Source of the DNA: Xanthobacteraceae bacterium | GTDB lineage: Bacteria; Pseudomonadota; Alphaproteobacteria; Rhizobiales; Xanthobacteraceae | Length of the DNA stretch: 41,959 bases | Direction of reading: 5' to 3' | NCBI GenBank assembly: GCA_031291445.1 | Contig: JARLJA010000173.1 | Coordinates: forward strand, 1 to 41,959 | In this document: in pieces, positions 15,462 through 23,689 of the stretch | How the letters are laid out: each line of letters opens with the position of its first letter | How positions within the stretch are numbered: the first letter of the stretch is position 1 | Program-made: the position numbers and the translations under genes | The notes under the pieces: generated by a model | The model's database searches: none | Told to the model about the DNA's origin: nothing | Seen by the model: the letters and a program-made list of their open reading frames with translations, nothing else

Positions 15462-15745
15462 ACGCGGCCCCAGCGACGGCGCGCGCGCCTTGGCCGCCGC
15501 GCAAGCTCGCATGCGCTCGCGCGCCGTTCAGCAGAAGTTGAACGCCGGCGCGACGCGCCTCCCGGCCCACTCGTGGCAGCCCGGCGGCATGATTGTTCGC
15601 CTTTGATTTCAGAGAGTTAAATCAATCGGCCAGGTACGACCGCGCCGCCGCGCGGTTGGCAGCTCGCCCGGGTGGTCCCGAGCCTCTGAAATAATCCGGT
15701 GCAGCGGTTGTTCTCCTTTCGAACGCCCCAACTCCGGACCTCGCG
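15462..15745. other. Intergenic region upstream of the polyketide operon
   Basis: About 285 bases without a credible gene. The left half is GC-rich; the right half contains an AT-rich inverted repeat (15603-15625) and an AATAAT stretch near 15690. It should carry the promoter of the type III polyketide operon. Confidence 0.4.
15603..15625. promoter_or_regulatory. Inverted repeat, candidate operator of polyketide operon
   Basis: TTGATTT, nine bases, then AAATCAA. It is a perfect 7-base inverted repeat, AT-rich within GC-rich DNA, about 120 bases before the synthase start. Size and spacing suit a dimeric repressor or activator. No regulator gene is adjacent. Confidence 0.35.
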
Positions 15746-16795
15746 ATGTCGAACCCTGCCCTCGTTTCACTTGCGACGTCCGTCCCTCCAAATACATTCA
15801 TCCAAACCGATATCCTGGCGGCGGCGCGCGACGTGTTCACGCCGCGCTTTCCCGAATTCGAGGCCCTGGCGAGCATCTTCGCCAATACCGGCATCGTCAG
15901 TCGCCACGGCGTCAAGCCGTTTCACTGGTACCTCGAGCCGCGCGGCTGGCCGGAGCGAACCGCGGCCTATCTCGAAGGCGCCGAAGCGCTGTTCGTCGAT
16001 GCCGCGGATCGGGCCCTGCGCGCCGCCGACCTCCGCGGCCGCGACATCGATATCGTCGTCACGGTCTCCTCGACCGGCATCGCCACGCCGAGCCTCGAGG
16101 CCCGCGTCAGCCGGCGTATGGGCTTTCGCCCGGACATCGTGCGGGTGCCGGTGTTCGGGCTCGGCTGCGCCGGCGGCGTCTCCGGGCTCGCGATCGCCTC
16201 GCGGCTCGCCGCGTCCCGGCCCGGCTCCAACGTGCTGTTCGTGGCCGTCGAGCTCTGCACGCTGGCGCTGCGGCTCGACGAACTGACCAAGGCCAACATC
16301 GTCGCCATCAGCCTGTTCGGCGACGGCGCCGCCGCGGCGATCCTGCGGGCGGGCGACGGTGGCGCCACACAGATCGAACACGCCGGCGACCATCTGTGGC
16401 CCGATACGCTCGACGTCATGGGCTGGAACGTGGATCCCGAAGGCTTCGGCGTCATCTTCCGCCGCACCATTCCCCAGTTCGTCACTGCCCATCTCGGCGA
16501 CGGGATTGCGAAGATCCTCGCCGGCATGCAGCTGTCGATGACCGACATCGCGCAATTCATCTGTCACCCGGGCGGCACCAAGGTCGTGCTCGCGCTGGAA
16601 CAGACGCTGGGGCTCGATCGCGGCATGCTCGGCCATGAACGCAAGGTGCTCGCCGACAACGGCAACATGTCGGCGCCGACCGTGCTGTTCGTGCTCGACG
16701 AAGCCAGGCGCGCCGGCCTCCCGCATCGCTCGCTGCTGACGGCGCTGGGACCGGGCTTCACCGCCAGCTGCATTTCGCTCCGGCACGATCCATGA
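15746..16795 (+). CDS. Type III polyketide synthase (chalcone/stilbene synthase family)
   Basis: A 349-residue ketosynthase-like enzyme that condenses malonyl-CoA onto an acyl-CoA starter. The catalytic triad is in place: C141 (FGLGCAGG), H274 (CHPGGTKV) and N307 (DNGNMSAPT). The ALGPGFT loop near the C-terminus matches the family GFGPG loop. In bacteria with the same gene order (Bacillus bpsA-bpsB, Streptomyces srsA-srsB) such enzymes make alkylresorcinols or alkylpyrones from fatty acyl-CoA, so a phenolic or pyrone lipid is likely. Phloroglucinol or other products cannot be excluded. The stop overlaps the methyltransferase start (ATGA), so the two are coupled. Confidence 0.93.
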   Translation: MSNPALVSLATSVPPNTFIQTDILAAARDVFTPRFPEFEALASIFANTGIVSRHGVKPFHWYLEPRGWPERTAAYLEGAEALFVDAADRALRAADLRGRDIDIVVTVSSTGIATPSLEARVSRRMGFRPDIVRVPVFGLGCAGGVSGLAIASRLAASRPGSNVLFVAVELCTLALRLDELTKANIVAISLFGDGAAAAILRAGDGGATQIEHAGDHLWPDTLDVMGWNVDPEGFGVIFRRTIPQFVTAHLGDGIAKILAGMQLSMTDIAQFICHPGGTKVVLALEQTLGLDRGMLGHERKVLADNGNMSAPTVLFVLDEARRAGLPHRSLLTALGPGFTASCISLRHDP

Positions 16796-17307
16796 GCGCG
16801 GCGAGCATCGTCCTGCTCGCCGTCACGCTGCGGCGCGCGGCCGAGCTGGTGCTCGCGCGCCACAACACCAGCCGGCTGGTGGCGCGCGGCGCGCAGGAAG
16901 CGGCGCCCGGACACTATCCGTTCGTGGTGCTGCTCCATGCCGCCTGGCTCGGCGCGCTGTGGATCTACGGGCGCGACCAGCCGGTCGATGCGATCGCGGC
17001 CGGCGGATACGGCATTCTCCAGCTGCTGCGGATCTGGACCATGGCTTCGCTCGGGGCGCGATGGACCACGCGGATCATGGTGCTGCCGGGACAGCCCCTG
17101 GTCGCGAGCGGTCCCTATCGCTTCCTGTCGCATCCGAACTACGTCGTCGTCGCCGCCGAAATCGCGCTGCTGCCGCTGGCGCTTCATCTTCCGCGCCTCG
17201 CCCTCACCTTCTCGGTCCTCAACGCGCTGGTGCTCGCGGTCCGGATCCGGGCCGAAGATCGCGCCCTCGCGGCCTGCGCCTCGGATACGACGACCGCATC
17301 GCCGTGA
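16792..17307 (+). CDS. Isoprenylcysteine carboxyl methyltransferase-like membrane enzyme
   Basis: A 171-residue integral membrane protein with about four or five hydrophobic helices. The ICMT signature region reads LVASGPYRFLSHPNYVVVAAE, and an RAED motif near the C-terminus completes the SAM-binding part. In the bpsB/srsB-type operons the homologous enzyme O-methylates the alkylpyrone or alkylresorcinol made by the synthase, so the same is inferred here. ATG 16792 overlaps the synthase stop and GTG 17304 of the exporter overlaps its own stop. Confidence 0.88.
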   Translation: MSAASIVLLAVTLRRAAELVLARHNTSRLVARGAQEAAPGHYPFVVLLHAAWLGALWIYGRDQPVDAIAAGGYGILQLLRIWTMASLGARWTTRIMVLPGQPLVASGPYRFLSHPNYVVVAAEIALLPLALHLPRLALTFSVLNALVLAVRIRAEDRALAACASDTTTASP

Positions 17308-18947
17308 GCGCGCCGCTCCCCGAACCGCCCGCCAGCGGGCTCGCGACCTGGGCAGGCTTCGCCCTGATGTGCCTCGGCATGTTCATGGCAATCCTCGACA
17401 TCCAGGTCGTGGTGACCTCGCTGCCGGCGATCCAACGGGCGATCGGCATTTCGCCGGACCAGGCCAGCTGGGTTCAGACCAGCTACCTGATCGCCGAGAT
17501 CATCGCGATTCCGCTGACCGGACGTCTCACCCATGCGCTGACGCTGAGGTGGCTGTTCGTGGGAGCGGTCGCGCTGTTCACGCTGGCCTCGGCGGGGTGC
17601 GCCTTCAGCACCGGATTCGCGTCCATGATTGCGTGTCGCGCGGTGCAGGGGCTGGCCGGCGGCGTGCTGATCCCCGCGGTGTTCTCCGCGGTGTTTCTGC
17701 TGTTTCCGACCCGTCTCCACCCGGCCGCAACCACGCTCGCCGGGATCATGGCCGTGCTGGCCCCGACCGTTGGACCAGTCGTCGGAGGCTGGATCACGGA
17801 GACCTATTCGTGGCGCTGGCTGTTTCTCATCAATATCGGCCCCGGCGTGATCACCACGGCTGCCGCTTCCTGCCTGCTGCCGCGCGACAAGCCGCGCCTG
17901 CGCGACCTCGCCAGCCTCGACGCGGCCTCGGTCGCGCTCCTGATGCTCTGCCTCGCCAGCCTCGAGATCGGGCTGAAGCAGGCGCCACGGGACGGCTGGC
18001 TGTCCCTGCACTGCTCCCTGCTGCTGCTGTTCAGCGCCGCGACCGGCGCGGGCTTCGTGATCAAGACCCGCTCGTCGCCGTCTCCGGTGGTGCGGCTGTC
18101 GACGCTGCGAAGCCCGGCATTCGCGGTCGGCTGCGCCGTGAGCTTCTGCTTCGGCGTCGGGCTGTTCGGATCGGTCTACCTGATGCCCGTGTTCCTGGCC
18201 TATGTCCGCCACCACAACGCGCTCGAAATCGGTACGATCATGCTGGTGACCGGCGGCACGCAGCTGGTCGCGGCACCGATCGCCGGAGCGCTGAGCAGCC
18301 GCGTCGACGCCCGCCTGTTGTCCGCGCTCGGTCTCGCGGTGTTCGGCGTCGGTCTCGGCGTCAGTTCGTTCGACACCGCCATGGCCGATTTCAGGGAGAT
18401 GGTCCTGCCGCAGGTGCTGCGCGGCGCCGCGATCATGTTCTGCCTGCTGCCGACCACGCGCCTGGCGCTCGAAGCCATGGCCCCCGCCGACGTCCCGGAC
18501 GCCAGCGCGCTGTTCAACCTGATGCGCAACCTCGGCGGCGCCATCGGCATCGCCGTGATCGACACCATCCTGTATGGCCGAACCGTCGCTCATGCGGACG
18601 CGCTGCGCGGCCGGCTGATCGCCGGCGACACCACCGCCGCGCGGGCGGTGGGGCTCGACCTGCAGCTGTTTACCCACCGCCCGGAGGGCGTGTCGGATGC
18701 CACCGTCGAGGCCTATGTCCGGCCACTGGTGGAGCGAGCGGCGCTCACCCATAGCATCAACGAGGCCTGGATGCTGCTGGCGATGGTCGCACTCGTCGCG
18801 GCGCTCCTTCCCGCCCTGGTTCGCGGCACCGTCAGCAACGCCCGGTATGGCGGAGGCTGCCCCGAGGAGCCGGCCGGCGGAACCGAAACTGTCATGGCCG
18901 CCGCCGTGTTACGTCTCAGGTCCGCGGAAGACGGAGATCTTCCATGA
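17304..18947 (+). CDS. MFS multidrug-type exporter, DHA2/EmrB family (14 TM)
   Basis: A 547-residue inner-membrane permease. It has the EmrB/QacA motif around TM1 (FMAILDIQVVVTSLPAIQ), motif A-like GRLTHALTLRWLF, motif C-like VLAPTVGPVVGGWI and enough hydrophobic segments for 14 helices. These proteins export lipophilic compounds using the proton gradient. GTG 17304 overlaps the methyltransferase stop by 4 bases (GTGA), so it is the third gene of the polyketide operon and probably exports the product. No HlyD/EmrA partner is adjacent. The frame is open from 16959, but that part is antisense-free shadow of the methyltransferase gene. The C-terminal ~45 residues after the last helix are Gly/Pro-rich. 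Confidence 0.9.
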   Translation: MSAPLPEPPASGLATWAGFALMCLGMFMAILDIQVVVTSLPAIQRAIGISPDQASWVQTSYLIAEIIAIPLTGRLTHALTLRWLFVGAVALFTLASAGCAFSTGFASMIACRAVQGLAGGVLIPAVFSAVFLLFPTRLHPAATTLAGIMAVLAPTVGPVVGGWITETYSWRWLFLINIGPGVITTAAASCLLPRDKPRLRDLASLDAASVALLMLCLASLEIGLKQAPRDGWLSLHCSLLLLFSAATGAGFVIKTRSSPSPVVRLSTLRSPAFAVGCAVSFCFGVGLFGSVYLMPVFLAYVRHHNALEIGTIMLVTGGTQLVAAPIAGALSSRVDARLLSALGLAVFGVGLGVSSFDTAMADFREMVLPQVLRGAAIMFCLLPTTRLALEAMAPADVPDASALFNLMRNLGGAIGIAVIDTILYGRTVAHADALRGRLIAGDTTAARAVGLDLQLFTHRPEGVSDATVEAYVRPLVERAALTHSINEAWMLLAMVALVAALLPALVRGTVSNARYGGGCPEEPAGGTETVMAAAVLRLRSAEDGDLP

Positions 18948-19048
18948 CAACAATCCTTGCGAGCAGCGTCGCGGTCATCATCGCCGCAACCCGGCACTAT
19001 TTCCGCGAGCGGTGCGCGCTGGTTCCATCCTGCGCCCTGGTCGACCGG

Positions 19049-19073
19049 GGAACTATTTGGAGCGGCACGGGTT
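19049..19073 (+). promoter_or_regulatory. Candidate EcfG (general stress) promoter before glgP
   Basis: GGAAC at 19049, 16 bases, then GGTT at 19070. The alphaproteobacterial EcfG consensus is GGAAC-N16/17-CGTT, so there is one mismatch. It lies about 80 bases before the glgP start codon. Confidence 0.45.
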
Positions 19074-19151
19074 GCATATTGCCGCGTCGATGGCGGGTGG
19101 GTACCGCTTGCCGGTGCTGTGCGCCGGCCATCCCGGGGGAAGCAGTGTGTA

Positions 19152-21596
19152 ATGCCAAAGACCAAAGTGAGCCGCACCACCTGGGATGTCCCGGAGATCA
19201 AATCATCCATCCTGAACAAGCTGATGCATGCGCTCGGCGTTCCGGTCGCCCGGGCGACGGCGCACGACTGGTATATGGCGACGGCGCTGGCACTGCGCGA
19301 CCGCATTGCCGATCACTGGCTCGCCACGGAGGGTGACGGTTCCACCCACGGCCACAAGCGGGTCTGCTACCTGTCGCTCGAGTTCCTGATCGGCCGGCTC
19401 CTCACCGACTCGCTCAGCAACCTTTGCCTGCTGGCGCCGTTCCAGAGCGCGCTCGACGAACTCGGCCTCAATTTTCAGGAACTGCGGGCGTGCGAGCCCG
19501 ATCCGGGGCTGGGCAATGGCGGCCTTGGGCGGCTCGCGGCCTGCTTCATGGAGAGCCTGTCGACCTTGAGGATCCCCGCGATCGGCTACGGCATCCGCTA
19601 CGATTACGGCTTGTTCCGCCAGATCATCGCTGACGGCTGGCAAAAGGAGTTGCCCGACGACTGGCTGGCATCCGGCAATCCGTGGGAGTTTCCGCGCCTC
19701 GAGACCAACTACACCATCGGCTTCGGCGGCACCGCCGAGGACGGCGGGCATGGATCCGCGATCTGGCATCCCGCCGAGACCGTTCGCGCCGTCGCCTACG
19801 ACACTCCGGTGGTCGGCTGGCGCGGCCGGCACGTCAACGCCCTGCGCCTGTGGTCGGCGGCGGCACCGGAGCCCTTCGACATCGATGCCTTCAACGCCGG
19901 CGACCAGGTCGGCGCGGTCGCGTCCCAGGCGCGTGCGCAGGCGATCTCCCGCCTGCTCTACCCGAGCGACGATACCGCCGCCGGCCGCGAACTCCGCCTG
20001 CGCCAGGAATACTTCTTCGTCTCGGCCTCGCTGCAGGACATCGTGAGCCGCACCCTGCGCACGCCCGACGGCCTGCGCGGCCTGCCCGACGTCGTCGCGG
20101 TCCAGCTCAACGACACCCATCCGAGCCTCGCGGTCGCCGAACTGATGCGGCTTCTGGTCGATGGAAACGGCCTGCCATGGGACGAAGCGTGGCGGCTGAC
20201 GACGCAGACATTGTCCTATACCAATCACACCCTCTTGCCGGAGGCGCTCGAAACCTGGCCGGCGGCGCTGCTCGGCGCGATCCTGCCGCGTCATCTCCAG
20301 ATCATTGAGCGCATCAATCGCCATCACCTCGCGGATGCCGCCGCGCGCCTTCCCGACAGCCCCGAACTCGAGAGCGGACTCTCACTGATCGAAGAGCGCG
20401 GCGAACGCCGGATCCGCATGGGCCATCTCGCCTTCGTCGGCAGCCACCGCGTCAACGGCGTCTCGGCCATGCACACCGAATTGATGAAGCAGACGGTTTT
20501 TCGCGACCTCCACCGCCTTTACCCCGATCGCATCATCAACAAGACCAACGGCATCACGTTTCGGCGCTGGCTGACCCAGGCCAACCCGCCCCTGACCGTG
20601 CTGCTGCGGGAAGCCTGCGGCGATGCCGTGCTCGACGATCCGCGGCACCTCGAAACCCTCGAGCGCCATGCCGACGACGCCGCATTTCACAGCCGCTTCC
20701 TCGCCGCCCGAATTGCCAACAAGCGCGCCTTGACCGCAACGATCGCGGCGCGCCTCGGCCTCGCGATTGCCCCCGACGCCCTGTTCGACGTGCAGATCAA
20801 GCGCATCCACGAATACAAGCGACAGCTCCTCAATGCGCTCGAAACCATCGCCCTTTACCAGAGTATCAGGGACGAGCCGGGTCGGGCCTGGACGCCGCGG
20901 GTCAAGCTGTTCGCGGGTAAGGCCGCCGCGAGCTATCGCCTCGCCAAATTGATCATCAAGCTGATCAACGATGTTGCCGCAGTGGTGAACCGCGACGACA
21001 CCATCCGCGGCCTGCTCAAGGTCGCATTCCTGCCCGACTATAACGTGACCCTCGCCGAGCAGATGATCCCGGCGGCCGATCTATCGGAGCAGATCTCGAC
21101 CGCCGGCATGGAGGCGTCGGGCACCGGCAACATGAAGCTGGCGCTCAACGGCGCCCTCACCATCGGCACCCTGGACGGCGCCAACATCGAGATCCTGGAT
21201 CACGTCGGCGCCGGCAACATCTTCATCTTCGGGCTCACCGCCGCCGAGGTGGACGCCCGCCGCGCGGCCGGCCTCGACGCCAATGACGTGATCAAGTCCT
21301 CGCGCCTCCTGCGCCGCGCGATCGAAGCCCTGGAGCGCGGCGAGTTCTCGCCCGATGATCCGGCCCGTTTCCGTCCCCTGACCGGCATGCTGCGCTCGCA
21401 GGACAGATTCATGGTCGCGCGAGACTTCGAGGCCTATTGGGCAACGCAGCGATCGATCGACCGGGCCTTCCGCGATGGTCCGGAATGGACCCGGCGCAGC
21501 ATTCTCAACGTCGCGCGCATGGGCTGTTTCTCGTCGGATCGCACCATCGCGGATTATGCGTCCGACATCTGGCACGTTCCGGTGGTTCAAGGCTGA
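19152..21596 (+). CDS. glgP: Glycogen/maltodextrin phosphorylase
   Basis: An 814-residue GT35 enzyme that uses phosphate to release glucose-1-phosphate from alpha-1,4-glucan ends. Signatures: CYLSLEFLIGRLL near the N-terminus, DPGLGNGGLGRLAACFMESL, QLNDTHPSLAVAELMRLL, KRIHEYKRQLLN, and the PLP-binding EASGTGNMKLALNGALTIG, with the Schiff-base lysine at K662. Length is normal. ATG 19152 is used because family homology starts soon after; a GGGGGAA lies about 11 bases upstream. It heads the glucan/trehalose block and is followed by a 127-base gap with its own promoter-like site before glgE. Confidence 0.95.
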   Translation: MPKTKVSRTTWDVPEIKSSILNKLMHALGVPVARATAHDWYMATALALRDRIADHWLATEGDGSTHGHKRVCYLSLEFLIGRLLTDSLSNLCLLAPFQSALDELGLNFQELRACEPDPGLGNGGLGRLAACFMESLSTLRIPAIGYGIRYDYGLFRQIIADGWQKELPDDWLASGNPWEFPRLETNYTIGFGGTAEDGGHGSAIWHPAETVRAVAYDTPVVGWRGRHVNALRLWSAAAPEPFDIDAFNAGDQVGAVASQARAQAISRLLYPSDDTAAGRELRLRQEYFFVSASLQDIVSRTLRTPDGLRGLPDVVAVQLNDTHPSLAVAELMRLLVDGNGLPWDEAWRLTTQTLSYTNHTLLPEALETWPAALLGAILPRHLQIIERINRHHLADAAARLPDSPELESGLSLIEERGERRIRMGHLAFVGSHRVNGVSAMHTELMKQTVFRDLHRLYPDRIINKTNGITFRRWLTQANPPLTVLLREACGDAVLDDPRHLETLERHADDAAFHSRFLAARIANKRALTATIAARLGLAIAPDALFDVQIKRIHEYKRQLLNALETIALYQSIRDEPGRAWTPRVKLFAGKAAASYRLAKLIIKLINDVAAVVNRDDTIRGLLKVAFLPDYNVTLAEQMIPAADLSEQISTAGMEASGTGNMKLALNGALTIGTLDGANIEILDHVGAGNIFIFGLTAAEVDARRAAGLDANDVIKSSRLLRRAIEALERGEFSPDDPARFRPLTGMLRSQDRFMVARDFEAYWATQRSIDRAFRDGPEWTRRSILNVARMGCFSSDRTIADYASDIWHVPVVQG

Positions 21597-21661
21597 GAAG
21601 GCAAGGCACCGCGGCAGCGCCCGTCCCATTTCAGGACCGCCGGGCGATCGACAGGTTCCGC

Positions 21662-21686
21662 GGAACCATCGGCGTGATTTCGCATT
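21662..21686 (+). promoter_or_regulatory. Candidate EcfG promoter before glgE, overlapping a palindrome
   Basis: GGAAC at 21662, 16 bases, then CATT at 21683; one mismatch from GGAAC-N16-CGTT. The -35 box is part of a perfect 14-base palindrome, GGTTCCGCGGAACC (21654-21667), which could also be a repressor site. It lies about 40 bases before the glgE start. Confidence 0.45.
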
Positions 21687-21723
21687 CCCCTTCAGGGTGT
21701 CCCTATCAACGCACGGGTCGAAG

Positions 21724-23679
21724 GTGAACGAAAGAGCCCAAGCAAACAGCGGCTTGGCGACGGCTGCCGCATTTCACATCGAGGATATATTCCCGAGCGT
21801 CAACGACGGCCGATTTGCGGTGAAGCGCATCGCCGGCGAGCCGGTCGAGGTGTGGGCCGATATCTTCAGGAACGGCCACGATGTCACCGTGGCCGCGCTG
21901 CTGTGGAAGCGCGCCGATGCCGCGGAATGGCAATCCGTGCCCATGCGGCATCACGGCAACGACCGCTGGACCGCGACCTTCAGGCCGACGGACTGCGGAC
22001 GCTACCTCTACGCCATCGAAGCGTGGACCGACGAGTTCGCGACCTGGCGGCGCGACTTCGCGCGCAAGCAGGACGCGGGCGTCGATGTGACCCTCGACGC
22101 GCTCGAGGGCGCGAGCTTGCTGACCCGCGCGCGGGTCACCGATCCGGCCGCGACCGCGGTGATCATCGAGAAATGCGAGGAATTCCTGCAGCACGGCAGC
22201 CATGCTTCGCTGCTGTCGCCGCTATTGGCCGATGCCATGGCCGCGAGCCAGTCGAAGACGGGGCGGACGGTGTCGCGGAGCTATCCGCTCGTCGCCGACC
22301 GCCCCGCCGCGCGCTTTGCCTCGTGGTACGAGATGATCCCGCGCAGCCAGGGCGACCGTCCCGACCGCCACGGCACCTTCAAGGACTGCATCGCACGGCT
22401 TCCCGACATCGCCGCGCTGGGCTTCGACGTGGTCTACCTCACGCCGATCCACCCGATCGGACGCACCAATCGCAAGGGCCGCAACAACTCCCTGGTCGCC
22501 GGCCCCGACGATCCGGGCAGCTTCTACGCCATCGGCGGCGCCGAGGGCGGCCACGACGCAGTGCATCCCGAACTGGGAACAATGGGCGATTTCCGCGCCT
22601 TCGTCGCGGCCTGCAACGCCCATCGCATGGAGGTGGCGCTCGACTTTGCCGTGCAGTGCTCGCCGGACCACCCGTGGCTTCGCGACCATCCGGAGTGGTT
22701 TCGGCGCCGGCCCGACGGCTCCATGCGCTTCGCGGAGAATCCGCCGAAGAAATACGAGGATATCGTCAATCCCGACTTCGATGGCCCCGACGCCCCGGCC
22801 CTGTGGACGGCGCTGCGCGACATCGTGCTGTTCTGGGTCCGGCAAGGCGTCCGCATCTTCCGCGTCGACAATCCCCATACCAAGCCGTTTCCGTTCTGGG
22901 AGTGGCTGATCGCCGAGGTGCAGGGCCGGCACCCGGACGTGATATTTCTGGCCGAGGCCTTCACCCGGCCAAAGCCGATGAAGGGACTGGCGAAGCTGGG
23001 CTTCACTCAGTCCTACACCTACTTCACCTGGCGGACCCACAAGGGCGAAATCGAGGATTACCTGCGGGAGCTCACCGGCTATCCCGAACGCGAGTTCTAT
23101 CGACCCAACTTCTTCGTCAATACACCCGACATCCTGCCATTCCATCTCCAGGGCGGCGAACCGTGGATGTTCAAATCGCGGGTGGCGCTCGCGGCGCTGC
23201 TGTCGTCGACCTACGGCATCTACAACGGCTTCGAACTTCTCGAACATGACGCCATCCCCGGCAAGGAGGAATACGCCAATTCGGACAAGTACGAGATCAG
23301 GGTTCGCGACTGGAACCGGCCAGGCAACATCAAGGATTACATCCGTGCGCTCAACCAGGCGCGGCGCGACAACCCGGCCCTGCAGCAGACCGAGCGGCTG
23401 AGTTTCGCCAGCGTCGACAGCGGCACCATGACCGGATTCGTGAAGCGGAGCGTCGACGGCCAAAACGTCGTCGCGGCCGCGATCGCGCTCTCACCCGAGG
23501 TTCAGGAATTCTGGTTTCCCCTCGGCGACACCGAAATCATCGTCAATGGCGGCGCACGCAAAATCGCGGCCGTCGAAAACATCATGACGGGCGAACGCCA
23601 CGCCGTCGAATGGGGTGGCCTGCGGCTGCGCATCGATCCCCATCGCGATCCGGCGATCCTGCTGCGATGCCTGGCCTGA
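21724..23679 (+). CDS. glgE: Alpha-1,4-glucan:maltose-1-phosphate maltosyltransferase
   Basis: A 651-residue GH13_3 enzyme that transfers maltosyl units from alpha-maltose-1-phosphate to glucan chains. The N-terminal beta domain starts IEDIFPSVNDGRFAVKR. The catalytic domain has YLTPIHPIGRTNRKGRNN, nucleophile D382 (RIFRVDNPHTKP) and acid E411 (FLAEAFTRP). Both positions are offset by the same 12 residues from the characterised Streptomyces GlgE (D394, E423, as I recall). KKYEDIVNPDFD is also diagnostic of GlgE against other GH13 enzymes. The start is the least certain part: GTG 21724 is the first plausible codon before family homology, with only a weak ribosome site. Its substrate is made by the next gene's kinase domain. 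Confidence 0.95.
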   Translation: MNERAQANSGLATAAAFHIEDIFPSVNDGRFAVKRIAGEPVEVWADIFRNGHDVTVAALLWKRADAAEWQSVPMRHHGNDRWTATFRPTDCGRYLYAIEAWTDEFATWRRDFARKQDAGVDVTLDALEGASLLTRARVTDPAATAVIIEKCEEFLQHGSHASLLSPLLADAMAASQSKTGRTVSRSYPLVADRPAARFASWYEMIPRSQGDRPDRHGTFKDCIARLPDIAALGFDVVYLTPIHPIGRTNRKGRNNSLVAGPDDPGSFYAIGGAEGGHDAVHPELGTMGDFRAFVAACNAHRMEVALDFAVQCSPDHPWLRDHPEWFRRRPDGSMRFAENPPKKYEDIVNPDFDGPDAPALWTALRDIVLFWVRQGVRIFRVDNPHTKPFPFWEWLIAEVQGRHPDVIFLAEAFTRPKPMKGLAKLGFTQSYTYFTWRTHKGEIEDYLRELTGYPEREFYRPNFFVNTPDILPFHLQGGEPWMFKSRVALAALLSSTYGIYNGFELLEHDAIPGKEEYANSDKYEIRVRDWNRPGNIKDYIRALNQARRDNPALQQTERLSFASVDSGTMTGFVKRSVDGQNVVAAAIALSPEVQEFWFPLGDTEIIVNGGARKIAAVENIMTGERHAVEWGGLRLRIDPHRDPAILLRCLA

Positions 23680-23689
23680 GAACCGCACC

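Noticed and set aside
17184-18752. Antisense frame of 522 codons opposite the MFS exporter
   Set aside because: Arg/Gln/His-rich shadow with no membrane or domain pattern; the + strand has clear transporter motifs.
8056-18947. RiPP or thiazole/oxazole peptide cluster
   Set aside because: A SagB-like enzyme is present, but no YcaO/SagD, SagC or short core-peptide gene was found on either strand.
18944-19336. Small frame overlapping the MFS stop (ATGA), 130 codons
   Set aside because: It overlaps the glgP coding start by 185 bases, turns Arg/Gly/His-rich there and contains the candidate stress promoter. The overlap at the start is probably chance.
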